The notes: generated by a model from the sequence alone, not told the origin. 64,000 nt of DNA from an uncultured Pseudoxanthomonas sp. (GCA_946479745.1 CAMLGZ010000004.1:184968-248967); one strand, 5' to 3'. Shown: positions 47,755-58,305, counted from the first letter of the stretch. A program made the numbers and translations.

Positions 47755-50700
47755 GTCGCTTCCACATGGTGAATGGACTCGTCATCCACCAGCTGGAAAC
47801 GCAGACCTTTCTGATCGAAGCCATCCACGCTCAACGTCGCCTCGCCGCCGTCGAATTGCCTGACATTGATCAGATACAGGCTTCCGCCGTATCGATAGTG
47901 CAACTTGTATTCGTTCCAGTCGGCGGGAATGCAGGGCTTCAACGACAGATGATCGCCTTCGCGGTGCAATCCAAGCAGCGATTCGGTCAGCAGCCGGTAC
48001 ATCCAGCCGGCCGATCCGGTGTACCAGGTCCAGCCACCGCGACCGACGTGGGGCGCCACGCCGTAGACGTCGGCGGCGAGCACGTAGGGTTCGACCTTGT
48101 AGATCGCGCTGGCTTCGGCGTCTTCGGCATGATGGATGGGGTTGATCATGCCCGTCAGCTCCCAGGCTTTTTCGCGATCGCCCAGATGCGCGAACGCCAT
48201 CGCCGACCACACCGCCGCATGCGTGTACTGGCCGCCGTTCTCGCGCACGCCGGGTACGTAGCCGCGGATATAGCCGGGATCGTGCGGCGTCTTGTCGAAC
48301 GGCGGATCCAGCAGCTGGATCAGTCCCGCATCGCGCTTCACCAGATGCCGGTCCAGCGATGCCATCGCCTGCCGCGCGCGCGACGGCTCGGCGGCCCCGG
48401 ACAGCACCGACCAGCTTTGCGAGATGGAATCGATGCGGCACTCGTCGCTCCGCTTCGACCCCAATGGCGTGCCGTCGTCGAACCAGGCGCGCCGGTACCA
48501 GTCGCCGTCCCAGGCGTGCGTTTCCAGGTTCGAGCGCAGGCGATCGGCCGATTCCGCGCAGAACGTCGCGAACGCTTCGTCGCCGCGCGAGAGCGCCACA
48601 TCGCCGAAACGCCCCAGCACGTCGTAGAGAAAGAAGCCCAGCCACACGCTTTCGCCCTTGCCCGCTTCGCCCACCCGGTTCATGCCGTCGTTCCAGTCGC
48701 CGGTGCCGATCAGGGGCAGGCCGCGTCCGCCCAGCAGTTCGGTGCCGCGCTTGAGGGCCAGCGCGCAGTGGTCGTAGAAGGATCGCTGTATGCCCGACTG
48801 CGACGGAAGGTCGTAGTAAGACTCTTCGTCGGCATTCACCAACCGGCCCTCGATGAAGTGCACGCGTTCGTCGAGCACGCTCGTATCGCCGGTGACCTGC
48901 AGGTAGCGGCATGCCGCCAGCGGCAGCCACAGATAATCGTCCGAACAACGCGTGCGCACGCCGCGGCCCTGCGGCGGATGCCACCAATGCATCACATCGC
49001 CTTGGTGGAACTGGTGGGCGGCGCTGAGCAACAGATGCTCGCGGGTCAATGCGGGTTTGGCATGCACCGTGGCCATGGTGTCCTGCAGCTGGTCGCGGAA
49101 ACCGAACGCGCCGCCAGACTGGTAGTAACCGCTGCGGGCGACATAGCGGCAGGCCAGAGTCTGGTACAGCAGCCAGCCATTGGCGAGTGCGTCGACGCTG
49201 GGGTCGGGCGTCTTCACCCGCAGCGCATTCAACGTGTCCAGCCAGTAGATGCGAACGCTGTCCAGCGCATCGTGCGCGGCACCCGGGCCTTTGCAGCGTT
49301 GGGCCAGTTGAATGGCGCTGCGGTAGTCGCTGCCGATACCCAGGCGGAATACGGCTTCATGGGCCTCGTCGGCGGCCAGGCGGATCGGCACCTGCAACGC
49401 GGCGCAAGGATCCAGCCCCACCCCCAGCTTTCCGGAAAGTTTCTCGCGCAGCATCGCCGCCGGATTGCCCAGGCTGCCGTTGCGGCCCAGGAATTCGGTG
49501 CGGTCGGCGGTGAAGCTGCGGCCACGCCCGCCATCGGAAGCGGGGCCGTCCACGTCGAAGAACGCAACGCGCCCGGCGAATTCGGTGTTGTAAGGATTGC
49601 GCGCGGTCAGCACATTGCTGGCGCTGTCCAGCTCGCTGATCACATGCATCTGCGATTTCACCCGGATATCGCCCAGTATCCATTCCACATAACCGGTCGC
49701 CGACAGCTTGCGCGTACGCCCGGAAAGGTTGCGCAGTTTCAGCACCGAGAATTTCACCGCGTCTTCCAACGCCACGTACACCCACAGTTCGCTGGCGATG
49801 CCTTCTTCCATGTGTTCGTACACGCTGTAGCCGAAACCGTGGCGTGTCCGGTAGTCGCCTCTGCCGCGGCAGGGCAAGGGCATGGGCGACCACATCCGCC
49901 CGGTTTCCTCGTCGCGCAGATAGAAAGCCTCGCCGCCGGCATCGGCGATGGGATCGTTGTGCCAGGGCGTCAGCCGGAACTCGTGCGCGTTCTCGAACCA
50001 GGTGTAGCCGGGCGCGCTTTCGCTGACCACCGTGCCCAGCTTGGGGTTGGCCATCACATTGGACCAGGGCGCGGGCGTGGGGGCGCCTTCGCGCAAGGTG
50101 ATCACGTACTCGCGTCCATCGGCCGAGAAAGCGCCGGTGCCGTTGTCGAACAGGAATTCCCGGGCCATCGCCTCGAACGGCCAGGGGTCGTCTTCGCTGG
50201 GCGCGCTGGCCGGAGGCAAGCCGGACAACGAACCTTCGTCGAGCGAGGCGTCGGGCAAAGGCGGCGCGCCGTCGGCGAACAGCAACGGGATATTGCGGTC
50301 CGGCGCCATGTGACGGCTGACCTGTGCGGCCAGCGTGCCGCGCTGATCGCTGATGATCACGCGCGACACGGTCTGCAGCAGGATGCGGTCCTCCTGCGAA
50401 ATCTGTTGCGCCGGCCGTACGAAGATGCCGCCCGGCCGATCCAGCACGTTGCCTTCCGGACCGGCCGAAACCAGGCCCAGGATCTGCTCCTGCAGCTGTT
50501 GCCGGTAACCGGCCTGGTCCTCGTTCCAGATCACCAGATCCACGTTCAGTCCTTTCAAGCGCCAGTAGGCGTGCGCTTGCACCATCTGCCGGACCAGTTC
50601 GATGTTGGCCGCCTCGGCGATCTGCACCAACACGATGGGAAGGTCGCCGGAAATAGAATGTCCCCACAGTCCCGACTGCCCGCGACGGTTCTGTATCAGC

Positions 50701-53700
50701 ACCGCGCTGTCCGCACGCAGGAACGGATGCGCGTACACCATCAATCCGGCCAGGCGTTCGTACAGTCGCGCGTCCGCTTGCGAGGCATTGATCTGCCGGC
50801 GCACCACCTGGCTGTGCGTCCAGGCCAGATCGAACACGCGATCGGCCAAGCGGCGGTCGCGGTATTTGTCGATCAGCGCCGAACACGCCTCTTGGTCGGC
50901 GCCGACGCCGGTGACCATGTCGACGATCGCGGTCTGGTCGGGCGCCAGCGTGATCCGGCAACGGATGGCCACGATGGGATCCAGCACCGATCCTTCCGAG
51001 TCCGACAAAGTTTCCAGCGAAGACAGGGCCTGCGGATTGCGTGGGGTATTGCCGCGGCCCAGAAAGCGCGCGCGGTCGGTTTCGTAGGAAATGCTGTCGA
51101 TATCGGCGTCGTGCACCGCCACCAGATGCAGCATCCACGGCGGAACTTCGTCGTGCGCACGCGGGCGGCGCGTGCACAGCAACGCCTGTTTGTCGCGCAC
51201 GATCCGGGTCTGCACGAACAGGTTGCTGAAAGCGGGGTGCATTTCATCGGAGATAGAAGGCGCCAGCACCACTTCGGCATAGGTGGTGATCTCGATGGTG
51301 CGCGCGCGGCGCGAACGGTTGCCGATGGTCAGGCGCCGCAGTTCTATGTCGTCTTCGGCCGAGATGGCGATTTCCAGATGCGAGTCGTAACCGCGTTTGC
51401 GCCCGCGGAACTCGGCCTTGGCATCGGAGAATATCGCCTCGTACTGATCCACCGGCACGCAGGTCGGCTGATAGGCCGCGGACCAGAACTCGCCGCTGTA
51501 GACATCGCGCAGATAGCAGAAGCTGCCCCAGTGGTCGCGGGTGCCGTCTTCGCGCCAGCGCGTCACGGCCATGTCGCGCAGACGGCTGTAGCCGCCGCCG
51601 GCGCTGGTCAGCAGACCGTGGTAGCGGCCATTGGACAGCATCTGCACCGCGGGCCTGATGGTGTTGGGATCGCGGAACACGCGCAATTGGGTTTCCGCAG
51701 CGACCGGTGCGCTGCGTACCCCGGTGGCTTCGGCTTCGTGCGGATGGAATACGCCGATGCGCGGAATGCGTTCCTGCAGCAGCAGCAAGGTCGCCTGGAA
51801 TTCGGCATCGGCCATGAAGCGCTTCTGCATCGGCTGGTCGTGCAGCAGGTAGTCCAGGGCCAGGAAGCCCATGCCCTGATGGTGGGCCATGAACGAACGG
51901 ATCAGCGCATAGTCCTGTCCGCGGGGCACCCGGCTGGGCGTGTAGTCGATGGCCTCGTACATGCCGTAGCGGCCGCCGAAACCGAGCTCGGTAAGACGCT
52001 GCAGGTTCTGGCATGCCGCTTCCGGCGCCACCATCAGCGCCATCATGGTGGCGTAGGGCGCGACCACCAGGTCCTGGCCCAGGCCGCGCTTCAGGCCCAG
52101 ACCGGGCACGCCGAAGGCGCGGTACTGGTAGTTCATGCGCGCATCGACGGTGTTGTAGCCGGATTCGGAAATGCCCCAGGGCACGTTGCGCCGCGCGCCG
52201 AAGTGGATCTGCGCATCGACCGCGTGCCTGGCAGTCTGGTCCAGCAACGTGTCCGGATAGCTGGGCATCACCAGCTGAGGCATCAGGTACTCGAACATCG
52301 AACCGCTCCACGACAGCAGTGTGGCGTCGCCGTCCACTTCGGTCAGCAGCCGTCCCAGTGCGAACCAGGTTTCCTGCGGCAGCTTGCCCTGGGCGATGGC
52401 GACGAAACTGCACAGCCTGGCTTCCGAGGCCAGCAGGTCGTAGTGACCCGGGTCCAGGCGCCGTTCGTCGACGTTGTAGCCGATCGACAACAGATGGCGG
52501 CCGCGGTCGTACAGAAAGCCGTATTCCATCAACGAGTACTGGCCGGTCAGATGCGCCAGACGCTCCAGTTCGCGGATGCGCGCGCGTGCGCGGCCCTGCG
52601 CCTGAAGGTCGTGAGTTTGCGAACTCAGTTCGCGCAGCGTCGGGAGTGATCGGGCGGTCGCCGTCGCCAGCGCTTCGTCCTTCGCTTCTTCCGGTGAAGG
52701 GAATCCAGACCCGAAGAACAGCAGTTCCTCATGCGCGGAGCGGCACGCATTGGCCAGCAACGTCGGCCAGTGCGGTTCGGCGTCGAACTCCGTCGCCGCA
52801 GGCACCGGCCAGGCCACAACGATCGCCGCGGCCTGAGTCGCCAGCGATGCCAGCAAGCGTTCGGCTTCCGCTGGCGACGCCTGCGGACGCGCACGTGCAA
52901 CCTCCAGCGATTCGCGGAATGCTCCAAACGCAAGATCCAGCCCGTCGCCGCTGAAACCTGCCGCTGCCCGCACTTCTTCCAGCACGCCGAAGGTATCGGC
53001 CAGGCCTTTGAAAGTGGAGCGGGCCAGGATGGGCGTGTCCAGCAACGCCAGCAGACCCTGGCGCAAGGTCAGCAGATGCCCGGCCAGGTTGCCGCTGTCC
53101 ACGGTGGAGACGTAGTGCGGCGGCAACGGCTGCAGCGTTTCGGTGTCGTACCAGTTGTAGAAATGCCCGCGATGGCGCGGCAGCATTTCCATGGTGGCCA
53201 GCGCGCGCTGGGTGCGTTCCATCAATCCGCCCACTTGCAGGTAGCCGAAGTCGAAAGCCGACAGATTGGCCAGCAGGGACAGGCCGATGTTGGTGGGCGA
53301 GGTGCGCCGCGCAACCACCAGAGCGGGATGTTCCTGGATATTGTCGGGCGGCAGCCAATGGTCTTCCTCCCGGATCCAGGTCTCGAAAAAGGCCCAGGTG
53401 CGGCGCGACAGGCGGCCCAGGAAGGCCAGCTGCGAACGCGATAGTTCGGCGAATTTCTGCCGTGGCGCTCTGCCCATCCATGCCATCAGCGCCGGTGAGG
53501 ACAGCCACAAGGCCAGGATCGGCGCAGCCACCCACAGCGCCATCGGATTGAACTCGACCAACAGCGCCGCGACGGCGATGGCGAACGCAGGCGCGAACCA
53601 CATGCCGCGCAGTTCCGCGCCGAAACCGCTGCCCAGGTTGCGCTCGACTTCGCTGGACGGATTCCACTGCAGCAGATGCCGGCGACTGACCGTCATCCGC

Positions 53701-56471
53701 CATAGCGTGCGCACCACCGCGCCCAGACTGAAGAACGCTTCGTAGGGCAAACAGGCCAGATTCACCACTGCGCGCAGCAGTTGCTGTGCGCACGACTTCA
53801 GCACCTGCAACAGATGCGTCTCCAGCGCCATGTCCACCGGTTTGACGAACACCTCGCGCAACGTCGGCACCAGTATCGGCAACAGCAGAAGACACAGCAC
53901 CCACAAGGTCCACGCCAGGGTGCGCGGCACCAGGGTCCAGCCGAGCACCAGTAAAGTGGTGGCCGCCGCGGGCACCAGACTGCGGCGCAGGTTGTCCAGC
54001 AGCTTGCCGCGCGACAGGCCCGACAGGGGATTGCGCTCCAATCCGCCTCCGTGGCGGGGCACCCACGGCAACAACCAGGGCAGCAGTTGCCAGTCGCCGC
54101 GGATCCAGCGGTAGCGGCGCTTCACATCGGCGGCGTAGCGCGCCGGATAGTCCTCGAACAGACGCACGTCGCTGACCAGCCCCGCGCGCGCATAGCAGCC
54201 TTCCAGCAGATCGTGGCTGAGGATGCTGTTGGCGGGAAAACGATTCTCCAGCGCATGCTCGAACGCGTTCACGTCGTAGATGCCCTTGCCGACGAACGAA
54301 CCTTCGCCGAACAGATCCTGGTACACGTCCGACACCGTGCGCGTGTAAGGGTCTATGCCCGGCTCGCTGCCGTACATGCGCGCATAGCGCGAAGTGATGC
54401 GCCCGCTCATGCTGCTGCCCACGCTGGGTTGCAGAATGCCGTAGCCGCGCGTGACCCGGCGTTTCTTCTCGTCGAAGCGCGCATGGTTGAGCGGATGGGC
54501 GAGGGTGGCGACGAATTCGCGCGCGGCATCGCGCGGCAGGCGGGTGTCGGTGTCCAGGGTGATGACGTAACGCACGTTGGTCAGCACCGCGGTGTTGCCG
54601 GCGATCTTCAGGAACTGCTCGTCGGCGCCGCTGCGCAGCAGACGGTTCAACGCCGCCAGTTTGCCGCGTTTGCGCTCGTAGCCCATCCACGCCTTCTCGC
54701 GCGGGTTCCATTGGCGGGGACGGTGGAAGAGGAAAAACAGATCGTGGCTCTCCGGCGCGTAGCGCGCGTTGAGGCGTTCCACTTGCTCCGTCGCATGGTC
54801 CAGCAACGCTTGGTCGCCCGGCAGCACCTGCTGGCCGGCGTCCAGAAAATCGGTCAGCAGGCCGAAGTGCAGGTGGGCATCGCGGTTGGCCAGGAAACGC
54901 ACTTCCAACCCTTCGACCAGCGCATCGATGCCCTGAAGGCTGCCGATCATGCTCGGTACCACCACCAGCGTGCGTGCATTGGCGGGCAGGCCCTGGGAGT
55001 AATCCATGCGCGGCAGCGGTTGCGGCGCCACGAGTACTGTGGCCGCCCAGTTGACCAGGGCGATGCCCAGTTCGCTGAAGGCGATGACGCCCAAGGCGCC
55101 TATCAGGCTCAGCCACGCCCAGTCGAAGCGGCCCGCGCTGGCCTCGGTCACCAGAACCCAGGTAAAGGTCAGGGCGATGGCGATGATAGGCGTGAGATAC
55201 AGAGACAACGGAATCCTGCGCGGACGCAGGCGTACCGGCCTGCGCGCGGTCTCCAACGCCGCTACCGCCGCACGCATCTGTGCGATGCCTTCGTCGACCA
55301 GGTAGTAACCCACATGCGCACGGATATCGCGCGTGCCGGCGTGTTCCTGCGCCAATGCCAGCACGTTGCCCGCCACTTCCGTTTCGTCGGCGCCGCTGAG
55401 CCGCGCCACTTTTTCCACCACGTGCCGGTAAGCATCGCGGGTGCTGAAATCCATGGACGCATAGGTGCCGGCCGGGTCCCCGCGCAGGGTCTTGTCGACC
55501 AGGCTCATGGTTTCCACGAACTCGCGCCAGTCCATGTTGGCCAGGAAGCGCAGGCTGCCGATGCTGTTGCTTATCGACACCTGGTCCGAGGCCTGTTGCT
55601 GGCTCTCGGCGTGCACCAGCGCCTCGATGCTGTGGCCGCCGTCGGCAGCCCACTGCTCGGTCCAGCTCATCGGCATGGCCAGCGCCGCGCTGCGCCCGTG
55701 TATGCCGCGGATCAGCTCGGCCACGAAGGCGCCGGTCAGCGGCGGACTGGAGCGCGCCATGTCGGCCACCACCAGCACCACGTTCTTGGGGGTGTTGTCG
55801 GCCGTGTCGTTGAGCAGGCTCGCCCACTCGCTGGCCAGGCGATGGTCTACGCCGTCGCGCATCACCCGCACCGCCATGCGCCGCAGGTTCTCTATCAGCG
55901 CCAGTCGCAGCATGATGGGGATAGCCCACAATTCGCCCATCTTCAACGGCGCGACCGATTGATAGGCCGCCACGAACAGGCTCAGGGTTTCGGCGTCGAT
56001 CCGGCCGTCGCCATGGGCGATGGCTTCCATCGCCAGGTCGTAGACGCGCGGCAGTCCGGCCGAGGGGCCCTTGCTCAGGGAAGGCAGTTCGCGGCTGTAG
56101 CCTTTGGGCAGATGCCGTCTTGCGGTACGTATCTGTTCTTCGATCAGGTAGTAGTTGTCCAGCAGCCACTCGCCGGCGGGAGTGATGCGCACTTCGTCCT
56201 GCACCATCCTGGTGAGCATGGAGTTGGCGTCGTCCAGCAGGCCTTCGTTCTCTTTCAGCCGGGACAGCAGCTGGTCCGGCTGCGGCAGCAGATGCACGCG
56301 GTGCCCGCGCGCCAGCGCCTTGCCGTGCCATTCCATCTGTTCGGCGCTGAGCAACTGCGACCGCAGCGGCTCTTCGTCCACCAGCGGTTTCTGCAAAACG
56401 GTGGGCTGCCAGCGCCGTATGCGCCTGCGCAACCGTAGCCAACGACCGAGGATCCGCCAAACCGTGGGCAT
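47730..56471 (-). CDS. ndvB: Cyclic beta-1,2-glucan synthase (GT84-GH94)
   Basis: A 2913-residue protein of the NdvB/ChvB family. An N-terminal helical region is followed by membrane helices (PLSLYLTPIIAIALTFTWVLV; LTFTW..), the GT84 domain with VVVPSMIGSLQGIDALVEGL, TLDTDTRLPRDAAREF and YRWIRGDWQLLPWLLPW, more membrane helices, and two large C-terminal glycoside phosphorylase-like GH94 blocks with LIGTGDWNDGMNRVGEAG and GGWTWYTGSAGWMYR. It polymerises UDP-glucose into beta-1,2 chains and cyclises them at the inner membrane; the product lies in the periplasm. Length matches the family. Confidence 0.9.
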   Translation of the reverse strand: MPTVWRILGRWLRLRRRIRRWQPTVLQKPLVDEEPLRSQLLSAEQMEWHGKALARGHRVHLLPQPDQLLSRLKENEGLLDDANSMLTRMVQDEVRITPAGEWLLDNYYLIEEQIRTARRHLPKGYSRELPSLSKGPSAGLPRVYDLAMEAIAHGDGRIDAETLSLFVAAYQSVAPLKMGELWAIPIMLRLALIENLRRMAVRVMRDGVDHRLASEWASLLNDTADNTPKNVVLVVADMARSSPPLTGAFVAELIRGIHGRSAALAMPMSWTEQWAADGGHSIEALVHAESQQQASDQVSISNSIGSLRFLANMDWREFVETMSLVDKTLRGDPAGTYASMDFSTRDAYRHVVEKVARLSGADETEVAGNVLALAQEHAGTRDIRAHVGYYLVDEGIAQMRAAVAALETARRPVRLRPRRIPLSLYLTPIIAIALTFTWVLVTEASAGRFDWAWLSLIGALGVIAFSELGIALVNWAATVLVAPQPLPRMDYSQGLPANARTLVVVPSMIGSLQGIDALVEGLEVRFLANRDAHLHFGLLTDFLDAGQQVLPGDQALLDHATEQVERLNARYAPESHDLFFLFHRPRQWNPREKAWMGYERKRGKLAALNRLLRSGADEQFLKIAGNTAVLTNVRYVITLDTDTRLPRDAAREFVATLAHPLNHARFDEKKRRVTRGYGILQPSVGSSMSGRITSRYARMYGSEPGIDPYTRTVSDVYQDLFGEGSFVGKGIYDVNAFEHALENRFPANSILSHDLLEGCYARAGLVSDVRLFEDYPARYAADVKRRYRWIRGDWQLLPWLLPWVPRHGGGLERNPLSGLSRGKLLDNLRRSLVPAAATTLLVLGWTLVPRTLAWTLWVLCLLLLPILVPTLREVFVKPVDMALETHLLQVLKSCAQQLLRAVVNLACLPYEAFFSLGAVVRTLWRMTVSRRHLLQWNPSSEVERNLGSGFGAELRGMWFAPAFAIAVAALLVEFNPMALWVAAPILALWLSSPALMAWMGRAPRQKFAELSRSQLAFLGRLSRRTWAFFETWIREEDHWLPPDNIQEHPALVVARRTSPTNIGLSLLANLSAFDFGYLQVGGLMERTQRALATMEMLPRHRGHFYNWYDTETLQPLPPHYVSTVDSGNLAGHLLTLRQGLLALLDTPILARSTFKGLADTFGVLEEVRAAAGFSGDGLDLAFGAFRESLEVARARPQASPAEAERLLASLATQAAAIVVAWPVPAATEFDAEPHWPTLLANACRSAHEELLFFGSGFPSPEEAKDEALATATARSLPTLRELSSQTHDLQAQGRARARIRELERLAHLTGQYSLMEYGFLYDRGRHLLSIGYNVDERRLDPGHYDLLASEARLCSFVAIAQGKLPQETWFALGRLLTEVDGDATLLSWSGSMFEYLMPQLVMPSYPDTLLDQTARHAVDAQIHFGARRNVPWGISESGYNTVDARMNYQYRAFGVPGLGLKRGLGQDLVVAPYATMMALMVAPEAACQNLQRLTELGFGGRYGMYEAIDYTPSRVPRGQDYALIRSFMAHHQGMGFLALDYLLHDQPMQKRFMADAEFQATLLLLQERIPRIGVFHPHEAEATGVRSAPVAAETQLRVFRDPNTIRPAVQMLSNGRYHGLLTSAGGGYSRLRDMAVTRWREDGTRDHWGSFCYLRDVYSGEFWSAAYQPTCVPVDQYEAIFSDAKAEFRGRKRGYDSHLEIAISAEDDIELRRLTIGNRSRRARTIEITTYAEVVLAPSISDEMHPAFSNLFVQTRIVRDKQALLCTRRPRAHDEVPPWMLHLVAVHDADIDSISYETDRARFLGRGNTPRNPQALSSLETLSDSEGSVLDPIVAIRCRITLAPDQTAIVDMVTGVGADQEACSALIDKYRDRRLADRVFDLAWTHSQVVRRQINASQADARLYERLAGLMVYAHPFLRADSAVLIQNRRGQSGLWGHSISGDLPIVLVQIAEAANIELVRQMVQAHAYWRLKGLNVDLVIWNEDQAGYRQQLQEQILGLVSAGPEGNVLDRPGGIFVRPAQQISQEDRILLQTVSRVIISDQRGTLAAQVSRHMAPDRNIPLLFADGAPPLPDASLDEGSLSGLPPASAPSEDDPWPFEAMAREFLFDNGTGAFSADGREYVITLREGAPTPAPWSNVMANPKLGTVVSESAPGYTWFENAHEFRLTPWHNDPIADAGGEAFYLRDEETGRMWSPMPLPCRGRGDYRTRHGFGYSVYEHMEEGIASELWVYVALEDAVKFSVLKLRNLSGRTRKLSATGYVEWILGDIRVKSQMHVISELDSASNVLTARNPYNTEFAGRVAFFDVDGPASDGGRGRSFTADRTEFLGRNGSLGNPAAMLREKLSGKLGVGLDPCAALQVPIRLAADEAHEAVFRLGIGSDYRSAIQLAQRCKGPGAAHDALDSVRIYWLDTLNALRVKTPDPSVDALANGWLLYQTLACRYVARSGYYQSGGAFGFRDQLQDTMATVHAKPALTREHLLLSAAHQFHQGDVMHWWHPPQGRGVRTRCSDDYLWLPLAACRYLQVTGDTSVLDERVHFIEGRLVNADEESYYDLPSQSGIQRSFYDHCALALKRGTELLGGRGLPLIGTGDWNDGMNRVGEAGKGESVWLGFFLYDVLGRFGDVALSRGDEAFATFCAESADRLRSNLETHAWDGDWYRRAWFDDGTPLGSKRSDECRIDSISQSWSVLSGAAEPSRARQAMASLDRHLVKRDAGLIQLLDPPFDKTPHDPGYIRGYVPGVRENGGQYTHAAVWSAMAFAHLGDREKAWELTGMINPIHHAEDAEASAIYKVEPYVLAADVYGVAPHVGRGGWTWYTGSAGWMYRLLTESLLGLHREGDHLSLKPCIPADWNEYKLHYRYGGSLYLINVRQFDGGEATLSVDGFDQKGLRFQLVDDESIHHVEATWPRPSTS

Positions 56472-56743
56472 ACCGAATCCGTTCCCGTCACTCCAATGGG
56501 ACTTCGATCATTGCATTGGCGGGGGAAGTGGCTTGTGAATGCCTGGATGCCGGGTCCGAGGCCTTTGGGTTGCTTACGAGCTAATTCGAGCCGATCCCGT
56601 TACGGATAGAGGGTGCATGACCGTACACAGCATGCATGGCTGCCGGAATGCTTCGCAATATTCTGGTATTGATTGACCCGTCATGCGTGATGGATCATGC
56701 GCTTTCCTCACAGATGAGGTGCAACTCAAGTATTCGAGGTCAC

Positions 56744-57166
56744 ATGAGCTATACCGTAGATCTGATCGTAGGTTCACTACCAAGCGACGATAAAGAGGCA
56801 TGGAAACAAATTGAGGCGCTGCGGGAAACTTACTACAACGACGATCGCAAAAAAGCGGAAGCTCTTGTTGCGCTTCACTCTGTGCTTACTGCTAGATATC
56901 CGTGCCTTTGTAGCTATTCTGAGGACGATCCAATGATGGATGAGAGTCCTTGGGCGGATGGTCCAATGTTGGGAAACTTTGCCCACGAGATGGGAATGTT
57001 GGCCATCTCGTTCTCGAGAGCTGATGAGGTCGTACCTTTCATAATCAAAGAAGCGAATGCGCTAGGCATCTCGGTAGCGGATGGACAATCAGAGGACATC
57101 TATCGCCCTGGCAGCAGCTCAGCGCCTAAAGTCACGAACCGCCGTTGGTGGAGGTTCTGGGAGTGA
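56744..57166 (+). CDS. Small protein of unknown function (first cassette-like gene)
   Basis: A 140-residue acidic protein, MSYTVDLIVGSLPSDDKEAW..., with an ordered middle (MGMLAISFSRADEVVPFIIKEANALGIS) and a short WWRFWE tail. GAGG upstream supports ATG 56744. No family recognised; the shape is like immunity or cassette-encoded proteins. Its base composition is visibly more A+T-rich than the surrounding genes. A hairpin resembling an attC site starts two bases after the stop. Confidence 0.7.
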   Translation: MSYTVDLIVGSLPSDDKEAWKQIEALRETYYNDDRKKAEALVALHSVLTARYPCLCSYSEDDPMMDESPWADGPMLGNFAHEMGMLAISFSRADEVVPFIIKEANALGISVADGQSEDIYRPGSSSAPKVTNRRWWRFWE

Positions 57167-57167
57167 T

Positions 57168-57230
57168 CGCCAACTGTTCATTCAAACCGGGATCGGTTCG
57201 CGACTCGGTTTAATTCAAAAAAAAGCACTA
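57168..57230 (+). repeat. attC-like site A (degenerate)
   Basis: CGCCAAC (R''-like, consensus RYYYAAC) is followed by TTCATTCAAACCG and, across a short centre, CGGTTTAATTCA. The arms AAACCG and CGGTTT pair. The order and spacing match integron attC sites, but the right-end R' box (GTTRRRY) is not intact. Confidence 0.5.
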
Positions 57231-57242
57231 CAGGAGACATCA

Positions 57243-57593
57243 ATGTTTGACTGGTTCAAAAAGAAGCAAGCTGCCGGGCCAGACTTCTCTGCGCTCAACT
57301 CGCGTGAAAAGGTCGAGGCTGCCGCTCAGCGGGGAGAGCTTGTACCGATGCTGCTGATGCTGGAGGAGTTTGGGGGAGACCCTATCGGACCCAACCAGGT
57401 GTTTGTTCCAGCGTGGGCCGCAGAGCAGAAGCAGAGGATCGACATGGGAACCATCCTTCCTCTTGCCCAGGAAGAAAAGATCAGCAAGTACTCCGTGGAG
57501 CCTGCGTACAAAGGGGACAGCTTCGTTCCCTCGTCCATTGCGGTTCGTGCACACGATCCTGGCGACTTCACCGCGACCATCGAGATCTGGTAG
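57243..57593 (+). CDS. Small protein of unknown function (second cassette-like gene)
   Basis: A 116-residue soluble protein starting MFDWFKKKQAAGPDFSALNS. CAGGAG 7 nt before the ATG decides the start. A charged helical first half (SREKVEAAAQRGELVPMLLMLEEFGGDP) is followed by a beta-rich second half ending VRAHDPGDFTATIEIW. No family recognised. It sits between two attC-like hairpins (57168 and 57600) on the same strand as its neighbours. Confidence 0.7.
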   Translation: MFDWFKKKQAAGPDFSALNSREKVEAAAQRGELVPMLLMLEEFGGDPIGPNQVFVPAWAAEQKQRIDMGTILPLAQEEKISKYSVEPAYKGDSFVPSSIAVRAHDPGDFTATIEIW

Positions 57594-57599
57594 AAGGAG

Positions 57600-57652
57600 A
57601 ATCAGTCAGCTCAAGCCGAGCCGCTCGCGACTCGGCTTAGTTCAGACAGCAG
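57600..57652 (+). repeat. attC-like site B (degenerate)
   Basis: CTCAAGCCGAG and CTCGGCTTAGTTCA form an 8-bp stem (AAGCCGAG/CTCGGCTT). The L''/L' core AAGCCGA...TCGGCTTA is that of common attC sites. A 20-nt block here (57625-57644) repeats site A (57198-57217) with two differences, both on the side of the stem where the opposite arm changes too. Confidence 0.5.
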
Positions 57653-57670
57653 CTATCACCAGGATCATCC

Positions 57671-58279
57671 GTGCAGAAGATCGATCTCAAGAAAGAACTG
57701 AAGCATCTCTACCAGCCCTCCGCAAAAGAGGTGGTCCAGGTCGAAGTGCCAGCTTTCCAGTTCCTCATGATCGATGGCGAGGGCGACCCCAACACCTCGC
57801 GAAAGTACGCCGAAGCGGTGGAAGCGCTGTTCTCCGTTTCCTACACGGCGAAATTCATGGTGAAGAAGGGAGCGCAAGGAATCGACTATGCGGTCATGCC
57901 CCTCGAAGGCCTTTGGTGGTCGGATGACCTGTCCGCCTTCGTCGCCAACGATAGATCGAAGTGGAAATGGACGATGATGATCTTGCAGCCCCATTTTGTG
58001 GAAAAGGTAATGATCCAGGCGGCCATTGCGGAAGTGAAGCGAAAGAAAGCGCTTCCCGCAATAACCGCGCTCAGACTGGAGAACTTCTCCGAAGGGCGGT
58101 GCGCGCAGATACTTCACGTCGGCCCCTTCAGCGAAGAAGGCCCGACCATCCAGCGAGTCCACGATTTCATCGCTGCGCGCTCCGCTCTTGCCGGAAAGCA
58201 CCACGAGGTCTACCTGAGCGACATACGTCGCGCCAAGCCGGACAAGTGGAAAACCATCCTCCGCCAACCTATGGAATGA
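57671..58279 (+). CDS. GyrI-like small-molecule-binding domain protein
   Basis: A 202-residue protein with a GTG start. QVEVPAFQFLMIDGEGDPNTSRKY, YAVMPLEGLWWSD and QILHVGPFSEEGPTIQRVHDFI are features of the GyrI-like/SRPBCC-adjacent small-molecule-binding fold (PF06445 type). Members sequester hydrophobic compounds or toxins, or act as the ligand domain of AraC-type regulators; here the domain stands alone. Same strand and spacing as the neighbouring small genes, with an attC-like site after it. Confidence 0.8.
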   Translation: MQKIDLKKELKHLYQPSAKEVVQVEVPAFQFLMIDGEGDPNTSRKYAEAVEALFSVSYTAKFMVKKGAQGIDYAVMPLEGLWWSDDLSAFVANDRSKWKWTMMILQPHFVEKVMIQAAIAEVKRKKALPAITALRLENFSEGRCAQILHVGPFSEEGPTIQRVHDFIAARSALAGKHHEVYLSDIRRAKPDKWKTILRQPME

Positions 58280-58305
58280 TGGGAATGGATCGGCGAAGAG
58301 CTGGC

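Noticed and set aside
47484..52649. 1721-codon open frame on the opposite strand of the glucan synthase
   Set aside because: It has Arg/Gln/His-rich shadow composition with no recognisable domain and lies entirely within a recognised gene; high G+C keeps antisense frames open.
52729..56460. 1243-codon same-strand alternative frame within the glucan synthase gene
   Set aside because: Arg/Ala/Gly-rich composition and no motifs; the NdvB frame covers the same bases with clear domains.
56570..56620. Possible fourth attC-like half site (CTAATTCGAGCCGATCCCG)
   Set aside because: Only one arm is visible and no matching right half follows, so it is too weak to call.
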